64,000 nt of DNA from Dokdonella sp. (GTDB lineage: Bacteria; Pseudomonadota; Gammaproteobacteria; Xanthomonadales; Rhodanobacteraceae): the NCBI RefSeq assembly GCF_017744955.1, contig NZ_JAGIAG010000002.1, positions 62,001 through 126,000 on the forward strand, in the 5' to 3' direction. Below are positions 54,553 to 63,631 of the stretch, in pieces. A program made the position numbers and the translations under genes. Position 1 is the first letter of the stretch; each line of letters starts with the position of its first letter. The notes under the pieces are model-generated. The model searched no databases. It was not told the DNA's origin and worked only from the letters and a program-made list of their open reading frames with translations.

Positions 54553-55398
54553 ATGGAAATCGTCCGCCGCAACAACGAGCTGTACGCCGTCGTCGACGTC
54601 TGGCAACGCGCCGGCAAGCGCATCGCCCTGGTGCCGACGATGGGCAATCTGCATGCGGGGCATCATTCGCTGATCACGCTGGCGCGTGAACGCGCGGACG
54701 TTGTGATCGCCAGCGTGTTCGTCAACCCGACCCAGTTCGGTCCGCACGAGGATTTCGCGCGCTATCCGCGCACGCCGGACGCCGACGCGGCCGGTCTCGC
54801 CGCGAGCGGCTGCGACCTGTTGTTCCTGCCGGGCGTCGAGGACCTGTATCCATACGGCGCCGATCGCAGTGTGCGCGTGAGCGTGCCGGAACTGACCGGC
54901 GTGCTCGAAGGGGCGATTCGACCGGGGCATTTCGATGGCGTCGCGACGGTGGTCGCGAAGCTATTCAATCTCGCGCGGCCGCACGTGGCGGTGTTCGGCC
55001 AGAAGGACTATCAGCAACTGCTGGTGATCCGACGCCTCGCGCGCGATCTCGGTTATCCGATCGAAATAGTGGCCGCGCCGATCGTGCGCGAAGAGAACGG
55101 GCTGGCGATGAGTTCGCGCAACCAATATCTCGATGCCGATCAGCGCGCGCGCGCCAGCGCCATCAACGTCGCGCTGCGGGCCATGGACGAGCACATGCGT
55201 GGGGCCCGGCCGCGACAGGAGGTCGAAGCGGAAGCGAGTCGGCGCCTGACCGAGGCCGGGCTGCAGCCGGACTATGCCGTCATCCGGCGGGCGGCGGACC
55301 TCGCCGAGCCAAGTCCCGATGATCGCCAACTGGTGGCCCTGATTGCCGCGCGAATGGGACAGACCCGGCTGATCGACAATCTTTTGATCGACCTGTAG
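54553..55398 (+). CDS. panC: Pantothenate synthetase PanC
   Basis: A 281-residue ligase joining pantoate and beta-alanine with ATP. VPTMGNLHAGHHSLITLARE is the HIGH-type motif; SVFVNPTQFGPHEDFARYPR, FGQKDYQQLLVIRRL and AMSSRNQYLD form the substrate and adenylate sites. panB-panC are tightly linked. panD, which makes the beta-alanine, follows after a 285-base gap that may hold a small RNA. Confidence 0.95.
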   Translation: MEIVRRNNELYAVVDVWQRAGKRIALVPTMGNLHAGHHSLITLARERADVVIASVFVNPTQFGPHEDFARYPRTPDADAAGLAASGCDLLFLPGVEDLYPYGADRSVRVSVPELTGVLEGAIRPGHFDGVATVVAKLFNLARPHVAVFGQKDYQQLLVIRRLARDLGYPIEIVAAPIVREENGLAMSSRNQYLDADQRARASAINVALRAMDEHMRGARPRQEVEAEASRRLTEAGLQPDYAVIRRAADLAEPSPDDRQLVALIAARMGQTRLIDNLLIDL

Positions 55399-55416
55399 CG
55401 TTTTTCCTTCGCGTTG

Positions 55417-55425
55417 TGGTATTCT
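55417..55425 (+). promoter_or_regulatory. Extended -10 promoter upstream of candidate small RNA
   Basis: TGgTATTCT (TG at 55417-55418, hexamer 55420-55425) matches an extended -10 element. No good -35 box was found at 16-18 bases. Predicted transcription would begin at about 55431. Confidence 0.45.
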
Positions 55426-55430
55426 CCCAA

Positions 55431-55547
55431 CTGCCCGAGGGGTTTTTGCAACGCTAGTCGTTGTGCTCCGAAGGCAGCAGGGCGCATTTAGGTAGTCGTC
55501 ACTCCAAATTAGGACCCTCGCTGCGGCGACGCGCGAGGGTTTTTTTT
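55431..55547 (+). ncRNA. Candidate small RNA between panC and panD
   Basis: A noncoding stretch of about 117 bases with its own extended -10 box and a Rho-independent terminator. Hairpins can be drawn: GCAACG-CTAGT-CGTTGT (55448-55464) and CTGCC/GGCAG bringing 55431-55435 and 55472-55476 together. No open frame with a ribosome-binding site is seen. Short similarities to 4.5S and 6S RNA (GCAACGCTA; CTGCGGCG) lack the defining loops. Alternatively it is the 3' leader/attenuator part of the panC-panD transcript. Confidence 0.4.
55514..55547 (+). terminator. Rho-independent terminator between panC and panD
   Basis: ACCCTCGC pairs perfectly with GCGAGGGT around an 11-base loop and is followed by eight T. 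It separates panC and the candidate small RNA from panD. Confidence 0.85.
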
Positions 55548-55628
55548 ACCGCTTACTTTCAGTAAGTTATTGATTTAATTTTAATTGTATTTTTGGCGAT
55601 ACGAGTCGTGCTGCATAAGCACATGCTT

Positions 55629-55637
55629 TGATATACT
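55629..55637 (+). promoter_or_regulatory. Extended -10 promoter of panD
   Basis: TGaTATACT (TG at 55629-55630, hexamer 55632-55637) lies 47 bases before the panD ATG in an AT-rich patch (55548-55640). It gives panD its own start after the terminator at 55514-55547. Confidence 0.55.
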
Positions 55638-55683
55638 GACCGGGTCCGCATCTGTTGCGCGGACGCAACAAGTCGGAGACTCC

Positions 55684-56064
55684 ATGCACCTCAACATGCT
55701 CAAGGCGAAGATCCACCGCGCGACCGTGACGCACGCCGAGCTGCACTACGAGGGTTCCTGCGCGATCGACGGCGATCTGCTCGACGTTTCCGGCATCCTC
55801 GAGTACGAGCAGATCCACATTTACAACGTCAACAATGGCGAGCGCTTCTCGACCTACGCGATCCGCGCGGACGAGGGCTCGGGCATCATCTCGATCAACG
55901 GCGCCGCCGCGCATCGTGCGCAGCCGGGCGATATCATCATCATCGCGGCCTACGGCGGTTACAGCGAGGCCGAGGTGGCGCAGCACAAGCCGCAGCTGGT
56001 CTACGTCGACCGCAGCAACAAGTTGACGCATACGAATCGCTCGATTCCGAAGCAGGCCGCATAG
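55684..56064 (+). CDS. panD: Aspartate 1-decarboxylase PanD (proenzyme)
   Basis: A 126-residue pyruvoyl enzyme that makes beta-alanine from aspartate. Self-cleavage between Gly24 and Ser25 (YEGSCAID) creates the pyruvoyl group. [16 protein letters not shown] and [12 protein letters not shown] are family blocks. CGGAGA gives a ribosome-binding site. It completes panB-panC-panD but has its own promoter. A family A repeat lies just downstream. Confidence 0.95.
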   Translation: MHLNMLKAKIHRATVTHAELHYEGSCAIDGDLLDVSGILEYEQIHIYNVNNGERFSTYAIRADEGSGIISINGAAAHRAQPGDIIIIAAYGGYSEAEVAQHKPQLVYVDRSNKLTHTNRSIPKQAA

Positions 56065-56074
56065 AAAATCTTTG

Positions 56075-56174
56075 GACACGGATCGACGCGAATGAACGCG
56101 GATCGGCCATAGTCCAAATGCCTCAGCTCACTCGAGCTTTTCTCGATCGGCGCTCATCCGCGTCGATCCGTGTC
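56075..56174. repeat. Dispersed palindrome, family A copy 3
   Basis: GACACGGATCGACGCG (56075-56090) pairs perfectly with CGCGTCGATCCGTGTC (56159-56174); inner parts (to 56104 and from 56145) pair partly. It lies between convergent panD and queG, and the last QueG codons and stop are inside it. Confidence 0.85.
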
Positions 56175-57254
56175 TGAATCGTTGAGTCTTTCTGTAGGGC
56201 GCTGCGACTGTCGTTGCAGCGCCCAGGCGACGTGCTCGCGCACGAGCATCGACGCGTCGTCGGCGCGGCTGCGCAGGGCGGCCAGCACACCCGGCGTGCC
56301 AGGGGCATTGCCGAGCGCGACCGCGATGTTGCGCAACCAGCCCTCGTAGCCGGTGCGGCGGATCGCCATGCCGGACGTGCGCTCCAGGAAATCCGATTCG
56401 CTCCACGCGAACAGCTCGGCAAGCCCAGCTCCGTCGAGGCCGTGCCGTGGCGCGAAGTCGGCCTCCGGCGTCGGTTGCGCGAACTTGTTCCACGGGCAGA
56501 CCAGTTGGCAGTCGTCGCAGCCGAAGATGCGATTGCCGATCAGCGGACGCAGTTCTTCCGGTATCGCGCCGCGCAGCTCGATCGTCAGATACGAAATGCA
56601 GCGGCGCGCATCCAGCCGGTACGGGGCGACGATCGCCTGCGTCGGGCAGACGTCGATGCAGCGCGTGCAGGTGCCGCAATGCGCCGACGGCGGCGCGTCG
56701 ATGGGCAGCGGCAGGTCGGTGTAGATTTCGCCGAGGAAGAACCAGGAGCCGGCATCACGGCTGAGCAGCAAGGTGTGCTTGCCGATCCAGCCGAGGCCGG
56801 CGTCGCGCGCGAGCGCCTTTTCCAGCACCGGAGCCGAATCGGTGAAGACGCGATGGCCGAACGGCCCGGTCCTCTCGGCGATGCGATCGGCGAGCTTCTG
56901 CAGACGCGCGCGCAGGATCTTGTGGTAGTCGCGGCCGAGCGCATAGCGTGAGACGTAGGCGCGCTCGCCGTCGGCGAGTACATTCCAGGCTTCGCCGATG
57001 TCCGGCGGTGCGTAGTCCATGCGCGCGGACAGCACACGCAGCGTGCCCGGCTGCAGCGCGGCGGGTCGGCTGCGCTTCTCGCCGTGGCGCGCCATGTAGT
57101 CCATCTCGCCGTGGAAACCGGCGTCGAGCCAGCTCAGCAGATGCGCCTCGTCGGCGTCGAGGTCGATACCCGAGACGCCGATGCGCTGAAAACCCAGTTC
57201 GGCGCCCCAGCGGCCGATGTCGGCGCGCAGGCGGGTGTAGTCGATCGTGTTCAT
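56154..57254 (-). CDS. queG: Epoxyqueuosine reductase QueG
   Basis: A 366-residue cobalamin and iron-sulfur enzyme performing the last step of queuosine synthesis on tRNA. Two [4Fe-4S] motifs are visible, CGTCTRCIDVCP and CDDCQLVCPWN. GFHGEMDYMARHGEKRSRPA and VFTDSAPVLEKALARDAGLG are family blocks; a HEAT-like tail ends the protein. The last residues (NDSDTDRRG) are encoded by repeat A3. It is divergent from nnr, whereas in E. coli both point the same way. Confidence 0.94.
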   Translation of the reverse strand: MNTIDYTRLRADIGRWGAELGFQRIGVSGIDLDADEAHLLSWLDAGFHGEMDYMARHGEKRSRPAALQPGTLRVLSARMDYAPPDIGEAWNVLADGERAYVSRYALGRDYHKILRARLQKLADRIAERTGPFGHRVFTDSAPVLEKALARDAGLGWIGKHTLLLSRDAGSWFFLGEIYTDLPLPIDAPPSAHCGTCTRCIDVCPTQAIVAPYRLDARRCISYLTIELRGAIPEELRPLIGNRIFGCDDCQLVCPWNKFAQPTPEADFAPRHGLDGAGLAELFAWSESDFLERTSGMAIRRTGYEGWLRNIAVALGNAPGTPGVLAALRSRADDASMLVREHVAWALQRQSQRPTERLNDSDTDRRG

Positions 57255-57332
57255 GCAAAGTCGGGTGAGCGCTCGTCCGCGAGCATAGCGCGGCGACGCG
57301 CGAGGCCGCTCCGGAGACTTTAGAATCCGGCG

Positions 57333-58823
57333 ATGAGCCACGCCGTCCGCGCCACTTCGCTCTACACCGCCGCACAGGTGCGCGCGCTCGATCGCGCGGC
57401 GATCGAGCGTCTCAGTATCCCCGCCGTCGAACTGATGCAGCGCGCGGCCGCGGCTGCCTACGCGTCGTTGCGGCGGCGCTGGCCGCAGGCGCGGCGTGTC
57501 GTCTTGCTCGCCGGCAACGGTAACAACGGCGGCGACGCATTCCTTCTCGGCCGGCTGGCGCTGCGCGACGGATGGACGGTCGATACGATCGCTTTGTCCG
57601 ACCGTTCCGTCGGCACCGCCGAGCAGGCGCGTGCCGCCTTCGTTGAGGCCGGCGGGCGCGTTCGTCTCGCCGGCGACGACACTGACTTCGGCGCGGCCGA
57701 GGTCTGCGTCGACGGCCTGTTCGGCGTCGGACTCGGCCGGCCGATCGACGGCGCGGCGGCCGCGCTGGTCGCCAGGCTCGACGCCTCGCGCCGGCCCGTG
57801 CTCGCTCTCGACTTGCCGTCCGGCCTCGACGCCGATCGCGGCATACGGCTTGGACCATGCGTGCGCGCCGACGCGACGATCAGCTTCGTCGCCTGGAAAC
57901 GCGGCGCGTTCACGGCGGATGCCGCCGACGTCTGCGGCGAGCGCGAGCTGGCCTCGCTCGACGTTCCCGCTGCCGCGTTCGACGGCATCGACGCGGATGC
58001 CGAGTTGCTCGATTCCTCGATCGCGCGCGTGCTCGCGCCGCGTGCCGGCAACGTCAACAAGTCCCACTACGGGCACGTGCTCGCGATCGGCGGCGACGAA
58101 GGCATGGGCGGCGCGATTCGGCTTGCCGGCGAAGCGGCGCTGCGCACCGGCGCCGGCCTGGTCAGCGTCGCGACGCGGCCGGCGCAGGTGCTCGCGATGA
58201 ATGCGGCACGGCCGGAGCTGATGGCGCACGGAATCGACGATGAAGCGGGTCTGCGGCTACTGCTCGAGCGCGCGAGCATCGTTGCGGTCGGGCCGGGGCT
58301 GGGGCAGGCCGCCTGGGGCAGGGCATTGTTCGGCGCCGCGCTCGCCTGTGGCAAGCCGCTGCTGCTCGACGCCGATGCGCTGAACCTGCTCGCGGAGACG
58401 CCACGCGCGCTGCCGGTCGAAGTCGTGCTGACGCCTCATCCGGGCGAGGCCGCACGGTTGCTCGGCTGCGATACCGCGACCATCCAGCGCGATCGCTACG
58501 CCGCCGCGCGCGCACTGGCGCAACGCTACGCGGCGGTCGTCGTGCTCAAAGGCGCCGGCAGTCTGATCGCCGATCCGCGAGGACGCGTCGCGGTCTGTCC
58601 GTGGGGCAATTCCGGCATGGCCTCGGGCGGTATGGGCGACGTGCTGAGCGGCGTGATCGCGGCCTTGCTCGCGCAGCGATTGTCCGCCTGGGACGCTGCG
58701 CGTCTGGGCGTCGCGCTGCACGCGCGTGCCGGCGACCTCGCCGCTGCGCAGGCACCGCGCGGCTTGCTGGCGAGCGATTTGTTCGAACCGCTGCGGCGGT
58801 TGGCCAACCGGTTCGACGCATGA
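57333..58823 (+). CDS. nnr: Bifunctional NAD(P)H-hydrate repair enzyme Nnr
   Basis: A 496-residue fusion. The N-terminal epimerase (about 1-215) has LLAGNGNNGGDAFLLGRLA and DLPSGLDADRG. The C-terminal ADP/ATP-dependent dehydratase (about 225-490) has KSHYGHVLAIGGDEGMGGAI, LTPHPGEAARLLG, KGAGSLIADP and GNSGMASGGMGDVLSGVIAA. Together they repair hydrated NAD(P)H. It overlaps tsaE by four bases (ATGA), the E. coli order yjeF-yjeE. Confidence 0.94.
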   Translation: MSHAVRATSLYTAAQVRALDRAAIERLSIPAVELMQRAAAAAYASLRRRWPQARRVVLLAGNGNNGGDAFLLGRLALRDGWTVDTIALSDRSVGTAEQARAAFVEAGGRVRLAGDDTDFGAAEVCVDGLFGVGLGRPIDGAAAALVARLDASRRPVLALDLPSGLDADRGIRLGPCVRADATISFVAWKRGAFTADAADVCGERELASLDVPAAAFDGIDADAELLDSSIARVLAPRAGNVNKSHYGHVLAIGGDEGMGGAIRLAGEAALRTGAGLVSVATRPAQVLAMNAARPELMAHGIDDEAGLRLLLERASIVAVGPGLGQAAWGRALFGAALACGKPLLLDADALNLLAETPRALPVEVVLTPHPGEAARLLGCDTATIQRDRYAAARALAQRYAAVVVLKGAGSLIADPRGRVAVCPWGNSGMASGGMGDVLSGVIAALLAQRLSAWDAARLGVALHARAGDLAAAQAPRGLLASDLFEPLRRLANRFDA

Positions 58824-59290
58824 GCCTTCTGCTACCCGACATCGACGAAGCGCAATTGGTCGCGGCCGCACGGCGCCTCGCGCCGGTCCTGCGCGAGGGC
58901 GGCATCGTGCATCTGCGCGGCGACCTCGGCGCGGGCAAGACGACGTTCGCGCGGGCGCTGCTGCAGGCGCTCGGCGTCGGCGAGCGCGTGAAAAGTCCGA
59001 CCTACAGCCTGATCGAGTCCTATCGCGTCGGCGACCGCGACGTCCACCATCTGGACTTGTACCGGCTCGCCGATCCGGGCGAGCTCGAATGGCTCGGTCT
59101 CGCCGAGCTCTGGGGTGGCTCGACCCTGGTGCTGATCGAATGGCCCGAGCGGGGCGCGGGGGCGATGCCGCCGCCCGATCTGTTGCTGCGATTGGCGCAT
59201 TCGGGCCAGCGGCGGTCGCTGGAGGCCGAGCCGCTCAGTGCACGGGGGGAGCAGTGGCTGGCCGAGTGGGCAGTCCCGGTCGCATTGTGA
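58820..59290 (+). CDS. tsaE: tRNA threonylcarbamoyladenosine synthesis ATPase TsaE
   Basis: A 156-residue ATPase needed with TsaB and TsaD for t6A37 in tRNA. The P-loop is LRGDLGAGKTTFARALLQAL (about 33-52); VKSPTYSLIESY and HHLDLYRLADPGELEWLGL are the family motifs. WPERG marks Walker-B surroundings. Overlaps nnr; amiC follows after 112 bases. Confidence 0.94.
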   Translation: MSLLLPDIDEAQLVAAARRLAPVLREGGIVHLRGDLGAGKTTFARALLQALGVGERVKSPTYSLIESYRVGDRDVHHLDLYRLADPGELEWLGLAELWGGSTLVLIEWPERGAGAMPPPDLLLRLAHSGQRRSLEAEPLSARGEQWLAEWAVPVAL

Positions 59291-59356
59291 ATCGGTCGCT
59301 TGGGTTCAATTCCTGAATGGGAATTCACGAAAGCTTCGCACGTTTCGGATTTTCAA

Positions 59357-59376
59357 GGAAAAAGCTTGCTTTTTCC
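59357..59376 (+). other. AT-rich hairpin in front of amiC
   Basis: GGAAAAAGC and GCTTTTTCC form a perfect 9-bp dyad around two bases (effective loop four or more). It is 26 bases before the amiC ATG, in a spacer poorer in GC than its neighbours. The A-then-T arms could give a weak terminator for tsaE or a leader structure affecting amiC translation. Confidence 0.4.
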
Positions 59377-59402
59377 AGGCGCTTTCGATTTGAATACGCG
59401 CC

Positions 59403-60743
59403 ATGTGGGGACTTCGCATCCAAGCTTCGCTGCTCTCCGGCCTTGCGCTGCTGCTCGGAATCGGCTCGGCTTATGCGTCTGAAATCAAGAGCTTGCGTAT
59501 CTGGGCGGGCCCCGAATACACGCGCGCGGTGTTCGACGTTTCCGGACCGGTCGACTACAAGCTGTTCGAGCTGAACAAGCCGGACCGCATCGTGCTCGAC
59601 ATCCGCGGCAGCGACCTCGGTCCCGGATTCAGCGCGCCGGCGGTGAAGGGCCTGCTGAAGAGCCTGCGCGCCGGCAAGCAGGGCAAGACCGATTCGCGCA
59701 TCGTGTTCGATCTCGCCGACGGTGTGCGGCCGAAGAGTTTTCTGCTGCCGCCGGCCGACAAGTTCGGCTATCGCCTCGTGCTCGATCTGTATCCGGCCGC
59801 CGCCAAGCAGGTGCCGGTCAAGACCGTGGTCGAAGCGGCGCCGGGCAAGGCGCGCAACGTCGTCGTCGCGATCGACGCCGGCCACGGCGGCGACGATCCC
59901 GGCGCAACCGGCGCCAGCGGCACCCACGAGAAGGAAATCACGCTCGCCGTCGCGCGCCAGCTGAAAAAGCTGGTCGATCGCATGCCGGGCATGAGCGGCG
60001 TGCTGATCCGCGACGCCGACTACTTCATTCCGCTCGAGCGGCGCTACCGCAAGGCGCGCGAGGCGAAGGCGGACCTGTTCATCTCGATTCACGCCGACGC
60101 GTTCACCAGCAGCGACGCGCGCGGCTCGTCGGTGTGGGTGTTGTCGCCGCGCGGCGCGACCAGCGAAGCGGCGCGCTGGCTGGCCGATCGCGAGAACCGC
60201 GCCGACCTCGTCGGCGGCATCTCGCTCGACGACAAGGACGACATGCTGGCCAAGGTGCTGCTCGACCTCTCGCAGGGCGCGACGATGGGCGCCAGCGTCG
60301 CGGTCGCCGAGCAGGTGCACGGTGCGCTGCGCAAGCTCGGTCCGACCCATCGCAACTACGTCGAGAAGGCGAACTTCGTCGTGCTGCGCTCGCCGGACGT
60401 GCCGTCGATCCTGGTCGAGACCGCGTTCATCAGCAATCCGACCGAGGAAGCGCGGCTGAAGAATCCCGAGCACCGCGAGAAGCTCGCCGCGGCGATTCTC
60501 GACGGCGTCGACGAGTATTTCCGCGCGACGCCGCCGCCGGGCACGCTGTACGCCCAGAACGCGGATCGCGCGCGCGAGAACGCGCGGGCAAAGGCGCAGC
60601 GCTACGTCGTCAATCGGGGCGATACCCTGCGCGCGATCGCCGAACGCCACGGCACCACCGCGTCGCAGCTGCGCGCCGCCAACGACCTCGCCGACGAGCG
60701 CGTGCGCCCGGGCGAAGTACTGCAGATTCCGCCGTCCGGCTGA
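59403..60743 (+). CDS. amiC: N-acetylmuramoyl-L-alanine amidase AmiC (AMIN-Amidase_3-LysM)
   Basis: A 446-residue periplasmic amidase that splits septal peptidoglycan during daughter-cell separation. A signal peptide (about 1-25) is followed by an AMIN targeting domain (about 28-125), the zinc amidase (about 150-375, VAIDAGHGGDDPGATGAS, HADAFTSSDARG, ILVETAFISN) and a C-terminal LysM (about 398-442, YVVNRGDTLRAIAERHG). E. coli AmiB, next to mutL, ends with LysM; this gene is its equivalent by position. Confidence 0.94.
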   Translation: MWGLRIQASLLSGLALLLGIGSAYASEIKSLRIWAGPEYTRAVFDVSGPVDYKLFELNKPDRIVLDIRGSDLGPGFSAPAVKGLLKSLRAGKQGKTDSRIVFDLADGVRPKSFLLPPADKFGYRLVLDLYPAAAKQVPVKTVVEAAPGKARNVVVAIDAGHGGDDPGATGASGTHEKEITLAVARQLKKLVDRMPGMSGVLIRDADYFIPLERRYRKAREAKADLFISIHADAFTSSDARGSSVWVLSPRGATSEAARWLADRENRADLVGGISLDDKDDMLAKVLLDLSQGATMGASVAVAEQVHGALRKLGPTHRNYVEKANFVVLRSPDVPSILVETAFISNPTEEARLKNPEHREKLAAAILDGVDEYFRATPPPGTLYAQNADRARENARAKAQRYVVNRGDTLRAIAERHGTTASQLRAANDLADERVRPGEVLQIPPSG

Positions 60744-60774
60744 TCGCCGCGTTCGGCTATGATGCGCGACTCCC

Positions 60775-62595
60775 ATGTCGCGCATCCGCTCGCTCCCGCC
60801 CGAACTCGTCAACCAGATCGCCGCCGGCGAGGTCATCGAGCGACCGGCTTCGGTGGTCAAGGAACTGGTCGAGAACAGCCTCGACGCCGGCGCCCGGCGC
60901 ATCGAGATCGACATCGAGCAGGGCGGAGCGCGCCTGATCCGCATTCGCGACGACGGTGGCGGCATCGATGCCGACGACCTGCCGCTCGCGGTCGCCGCCC
61001 ACGCGACCAGCAAGATCGCCAGCTTCGACGATCTCGAACGCGTCGGTACGCTCGGCTTTCGCGGCGAAGCCCTGCCGTCGATCGCCTCGGTCTCGCGTTT
61101 CGCGCTGACCTCGCGCGCGCGCGGCGCCGACGCGGCGTGGCGCATCGAGGTCGACGGCGGCAAGCCGCGTGCGCCGGCGCCGGCGCAGCATCCGCAGGGC
61201 ACCAACGTCGAAGTGCGCGACCTGTTCTACAACCTGCCGGCGCGACGCAAGTTCCTGCGCGCCGAGCGCACCGAATTCGGTCACATCGACGAGCTGGTGA
61301 AGTCGATCGCGCTGGCGCGCACGGCGGTCGAATTCCGCCTCAGCCACAACGGCAAGCCGGTGCGCCTGCTGCATGCGGCGCGCGACGAAGGCGATCAGGC
61401 GCGTCGCGTCACCGACGTGCTCGGCGAGGAATTTCCGGTCAACAGCCTGCGCATCGAGCACGAGGCGGCCGGTCTGCGTCTGCACGGCTGGGTCGGCTTG
61501 CCAACCGCTTCGCGTTCGCAGGCGGACCAGCAGTATTTCCACGTGAACGGTCGCCTGGTGCGCGATCGTCTGGTCGCGCACGCCGTGCGCCAAGCCTATG
61601 CCGACGTGCTCTATCACGGCCGGCATGCGAGCTTCGTGCTGTTCCTCGAGCTCGATCCGGTCCTGGTCGACGTCAACGTGCATCCGGCCAAGCACGAAGT
61701 GCGCTTCCGCGAGGGGCGCCTCGTGCATGATTTCCTGTATCGCACTCTCGACGATGCGCTCGGCGGAACGCGCGCAGGCGGTGCGGTTTCCGCTGCGGCG
61801 GGTCCCGCGTCCACGCCGCTGCCTTCCGCCGCGCCGATGTCTTCGTACGGTTATGCGCCGCAGCGCCAGGCCGGCCTCGGTCTCGGCGTGCGCGAACCGC
61901 TGGCCGACTATGCCGCGCTGTTCGGCGAGGCGCGCGCCTTGCCGCGGATTTCAGCCGACGCCGTCGTCGGCGAAACCGCCGCGCCGGCCGCGAATCGCGA
62001 CGCGGAAGACGTGCCGCCGCTCGGCTTCGCGCTGGCGCAATTGCACGGCATCTACGTGCTGGCGGAAAACGCGCACGGCTTGATCCTGGTCGACATGCAT
62101 GCCGCGCACGAGCGCATCACCTACGAGAAGCTCAAGGCGGCGCAGGAAGGCGCCGGCATCCGTTCGCAGCTGTTGCTGGTGCCGCTGAGCCTGGCCGTCA
62201 GCGAACGCGAGGCGGGCGTCGTCGAAGAGCACGTGGCGCGTTTCGCGGAGCTCGGTTTCGACGTCGAACGCAGCGGCCCGCAGAGCGTCGCGGTGCGGCG
62301 CATTCCAGTGCTGCTCGACGGCGCCGACGTCGCCCAGCTCGTGCGCGACGTCATCGCCGATCTCGCCACACACGGGCAATCGCGCCGTATCGAGGAGAGC
62401 GGCAACGAACTGCTCGGCACGATGGCCTGCCACGGCTCGGTGCGCGCGAATCGTCGCCTCAGCGTGCCCGAAATGAACGCGTTGCTGCGCGAGATGGAAG
62501 CGACCGAGCGTTCCGCCCAATGCAATCACGGGCGGCCGACATGGGTGCAGCTCGGCATCGCCGAACTGGATCGTCTTTTTCTGCGCGGACGGTGA
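60775..62595 (+). CDS. mutL: DNA mismatch repair protein MutL
   Basis: A 606-residue GHL ATPase. [55 protein letters not shown] and [16 protein letters not shown] are the ATP-site motifs. The C-terminal dimerisation domain contains [12 protein letters not shown] at residues 440-451, fitting the endonuclease motif DQHA-x2-E-x4-E with one change, plus ACHGSVRA and CNHGRPTW. This indicates a nicking MutL, as in MutH-lacking bacteria, not the E. coli type. The ATG follows amiC by 31 bases. Confidence 0.95.
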   Translation: MSRIRSLPPELVNQIAAGEVIERPASVVKELVENSLDAGARRIEIDIEQGGARLIRIRDDGGGIDADDLPLAVAAHATSKIASFDDLERVGTLGFRGEALPSIASVSRFALTSRARGADAAWRIEVDGGKPRAPAPAQHPQGTNVEVRDLFYNLPARRKFLRAERTEFGHIDELVKSIALARTAVEFRLSHNGKPVRLLHAARDEGDQARRVTDVLGEEFPVNSLRIEHEAAGLRLHGWVGLPTASRSQADQQYFHVNGRLVRDRLVAHAVRQAYADVLYHGRHASFVLFLELDPVLVDVNVHPAKHEVRFREGRLVHDFLYRTLDDALGGTRAGGAVSAAAGPASTPLPSAAPMSSYGYAPQRQAGLGLGVREPLADYAALFGEARALPRISADAVVGETAAPAANRDAEDVPPLGFALAQLHGIYVLAENAHGLILVDMHAAHERITYEKLKAAQEGAGIRSQLLLVPLSLAVSEREAGVVEEHVARFAELGFDVERSGPQSVAVRRIPVLLDGADVAQLVRDVIADLATHGQSRRIEESGNELLGTMACHGSVRANRRLSVPEMNALLREMEATERSAQCNHGRPTWVQLGIAELDRLFLRGR

Positions 62596-62708
62596 TTGGA
62601 AAACGTTTGCGATCCGTCCGGGATCGCTGTGTCTGTTAATGATTCGGCTTCGTTCTGCCCGCGGCCACGCATGGCCGCACTTCTCAAATCTCACCTCAAG
62701 GATCCACG

Positions 62709-63617
62709 ATGCTCAAGACTGGTCTCCTGTTGGCCGCCAGCTTCGCCGGAGTGCAACTGATGTCAGCCAAGATCGAAGGCGGCAAGGCGCCCGCCGACTA
62801 CACCAAGCAGATCGAAACCTGGCGCGCGCAGCGAGTCGAACGACTCAAGTCGCCGAATGGCTGGCTCAGCCTGATCGGCCTGCACTGGCTGAAGGACGGC
62901 AAGAACACGGTCGGCAGCGCGAAGGACAACGACGTGGTGCTGGCGAAGGGGCCGTCGCGCCTCGGCACGATCACGTTGAAGGACGGCAAGGCGACGATCG
63001 AACTCGACGCCAAGGCGGCGGCCTCGATCGACGGCAAGCCGGAGAAGTCGGCCGTGCTGCTCGACGACAGCCACGAGAAGCCGACCACGATCGCGTTCGG
63101 CACCGCCAGCTTCTACCTGATCGACCGCAACGGCAAAAAGGGCCTGCGCGTGAAGGACAGCGAGGCGCAGACGCGCAAGCAATTCCTCGGCATCGACAAC
63201 TATGCGATCGACCCGAGTTGGCGCATCGAGGCGAAATGGGAGGCCTACCAGCCGCCGCACACGCTCGAGATACCGACCGTGCTCGGCACCGTCGACAAGA
63301 TGCCGGTGCCCGGCAAGGCCGTGTTCGAGCGCGACGGCAAGAAGTACGAGCTGCTGCCGGTGCTGGAGGAAAAGGACGCCAAGGAGCTGTTCTTCATCTT
63401 CGCCGACCGCACCAGCGGCAAGGACACCTACGGCGCCGGCCGCTTCCTGTACGCGGACATGCCGAAGGACGGCAAGGTCGTGATCGACTTCAACAAGGCC
63501 TACAACCCGCCGTGCGCGTTCACGCCGCACGCGACCTGTCCGCTGGCGCCGCCGGAAAACCGTCTCGACCTGACCATCACGGCCGGCGAGAAGAAATATC
63601 GCGGCAGCCATCACTGA
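62709..63617 (+). CDS. Exported DUF1684 family protein
   Basis: A 302-residue protein. A short signal-like N-terminus (MLKTGLLLAASFAGVQLMSA) is followed by WRAQRVERLKSPNGWLSLIG and the DUF1684 signature near the end, FNKAYNPPCAFTPHATCPLA and PPENRLDLTITAGEKKY. The domain pattern is beta-rich. The biochemical role is unknown. The mutL-to-start gap of 113 bases holds a hairpin (GCGATCC/GGATCGC, 62609-62627). Lys content is higher than in neighbouring proteins. Confidence 0.88.
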   Translation: MLKTGLLLAASFAGVQLMSAKIEGGKAPADYTKQIETWRAQRVERLKSPNGWLSLIGLHWLKDGKNTVGSAKDNDVVLAKGPSRLGTITLKDGKATIELDAKAAASIDGKPEKSAVLLDDSHEKPTTIAFGTASFYLIDRNGKKGLRVKDSEAQTRKQFLGIDNYAIDPSWRIEAKWEAYQPPHTLEIPTVLGTVDKMPVPGKAVFERDGKKYELLPVLEEKDAKELFFIFADRTSGKDTYGAGRFLYADMPKDGKVVIDFNKAYNPPCAFTPHATCPLAPPENRLDLTITAGEKKYRGSHH

Positions 63618-63631
63618 CGCGGCAGCGGAAC

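Noticed and set aside
55431..55540. Possible 4.5S (SRP) or 6S RNA
   Set aside because: Short matches exist (GCAACGCTA; CTGCGGCG), but the SRP apical GGTCAGG..GGAAGCAGCC loop is absent and the length is short for 6S. Kept only as an unnamed small-RNA candidate.
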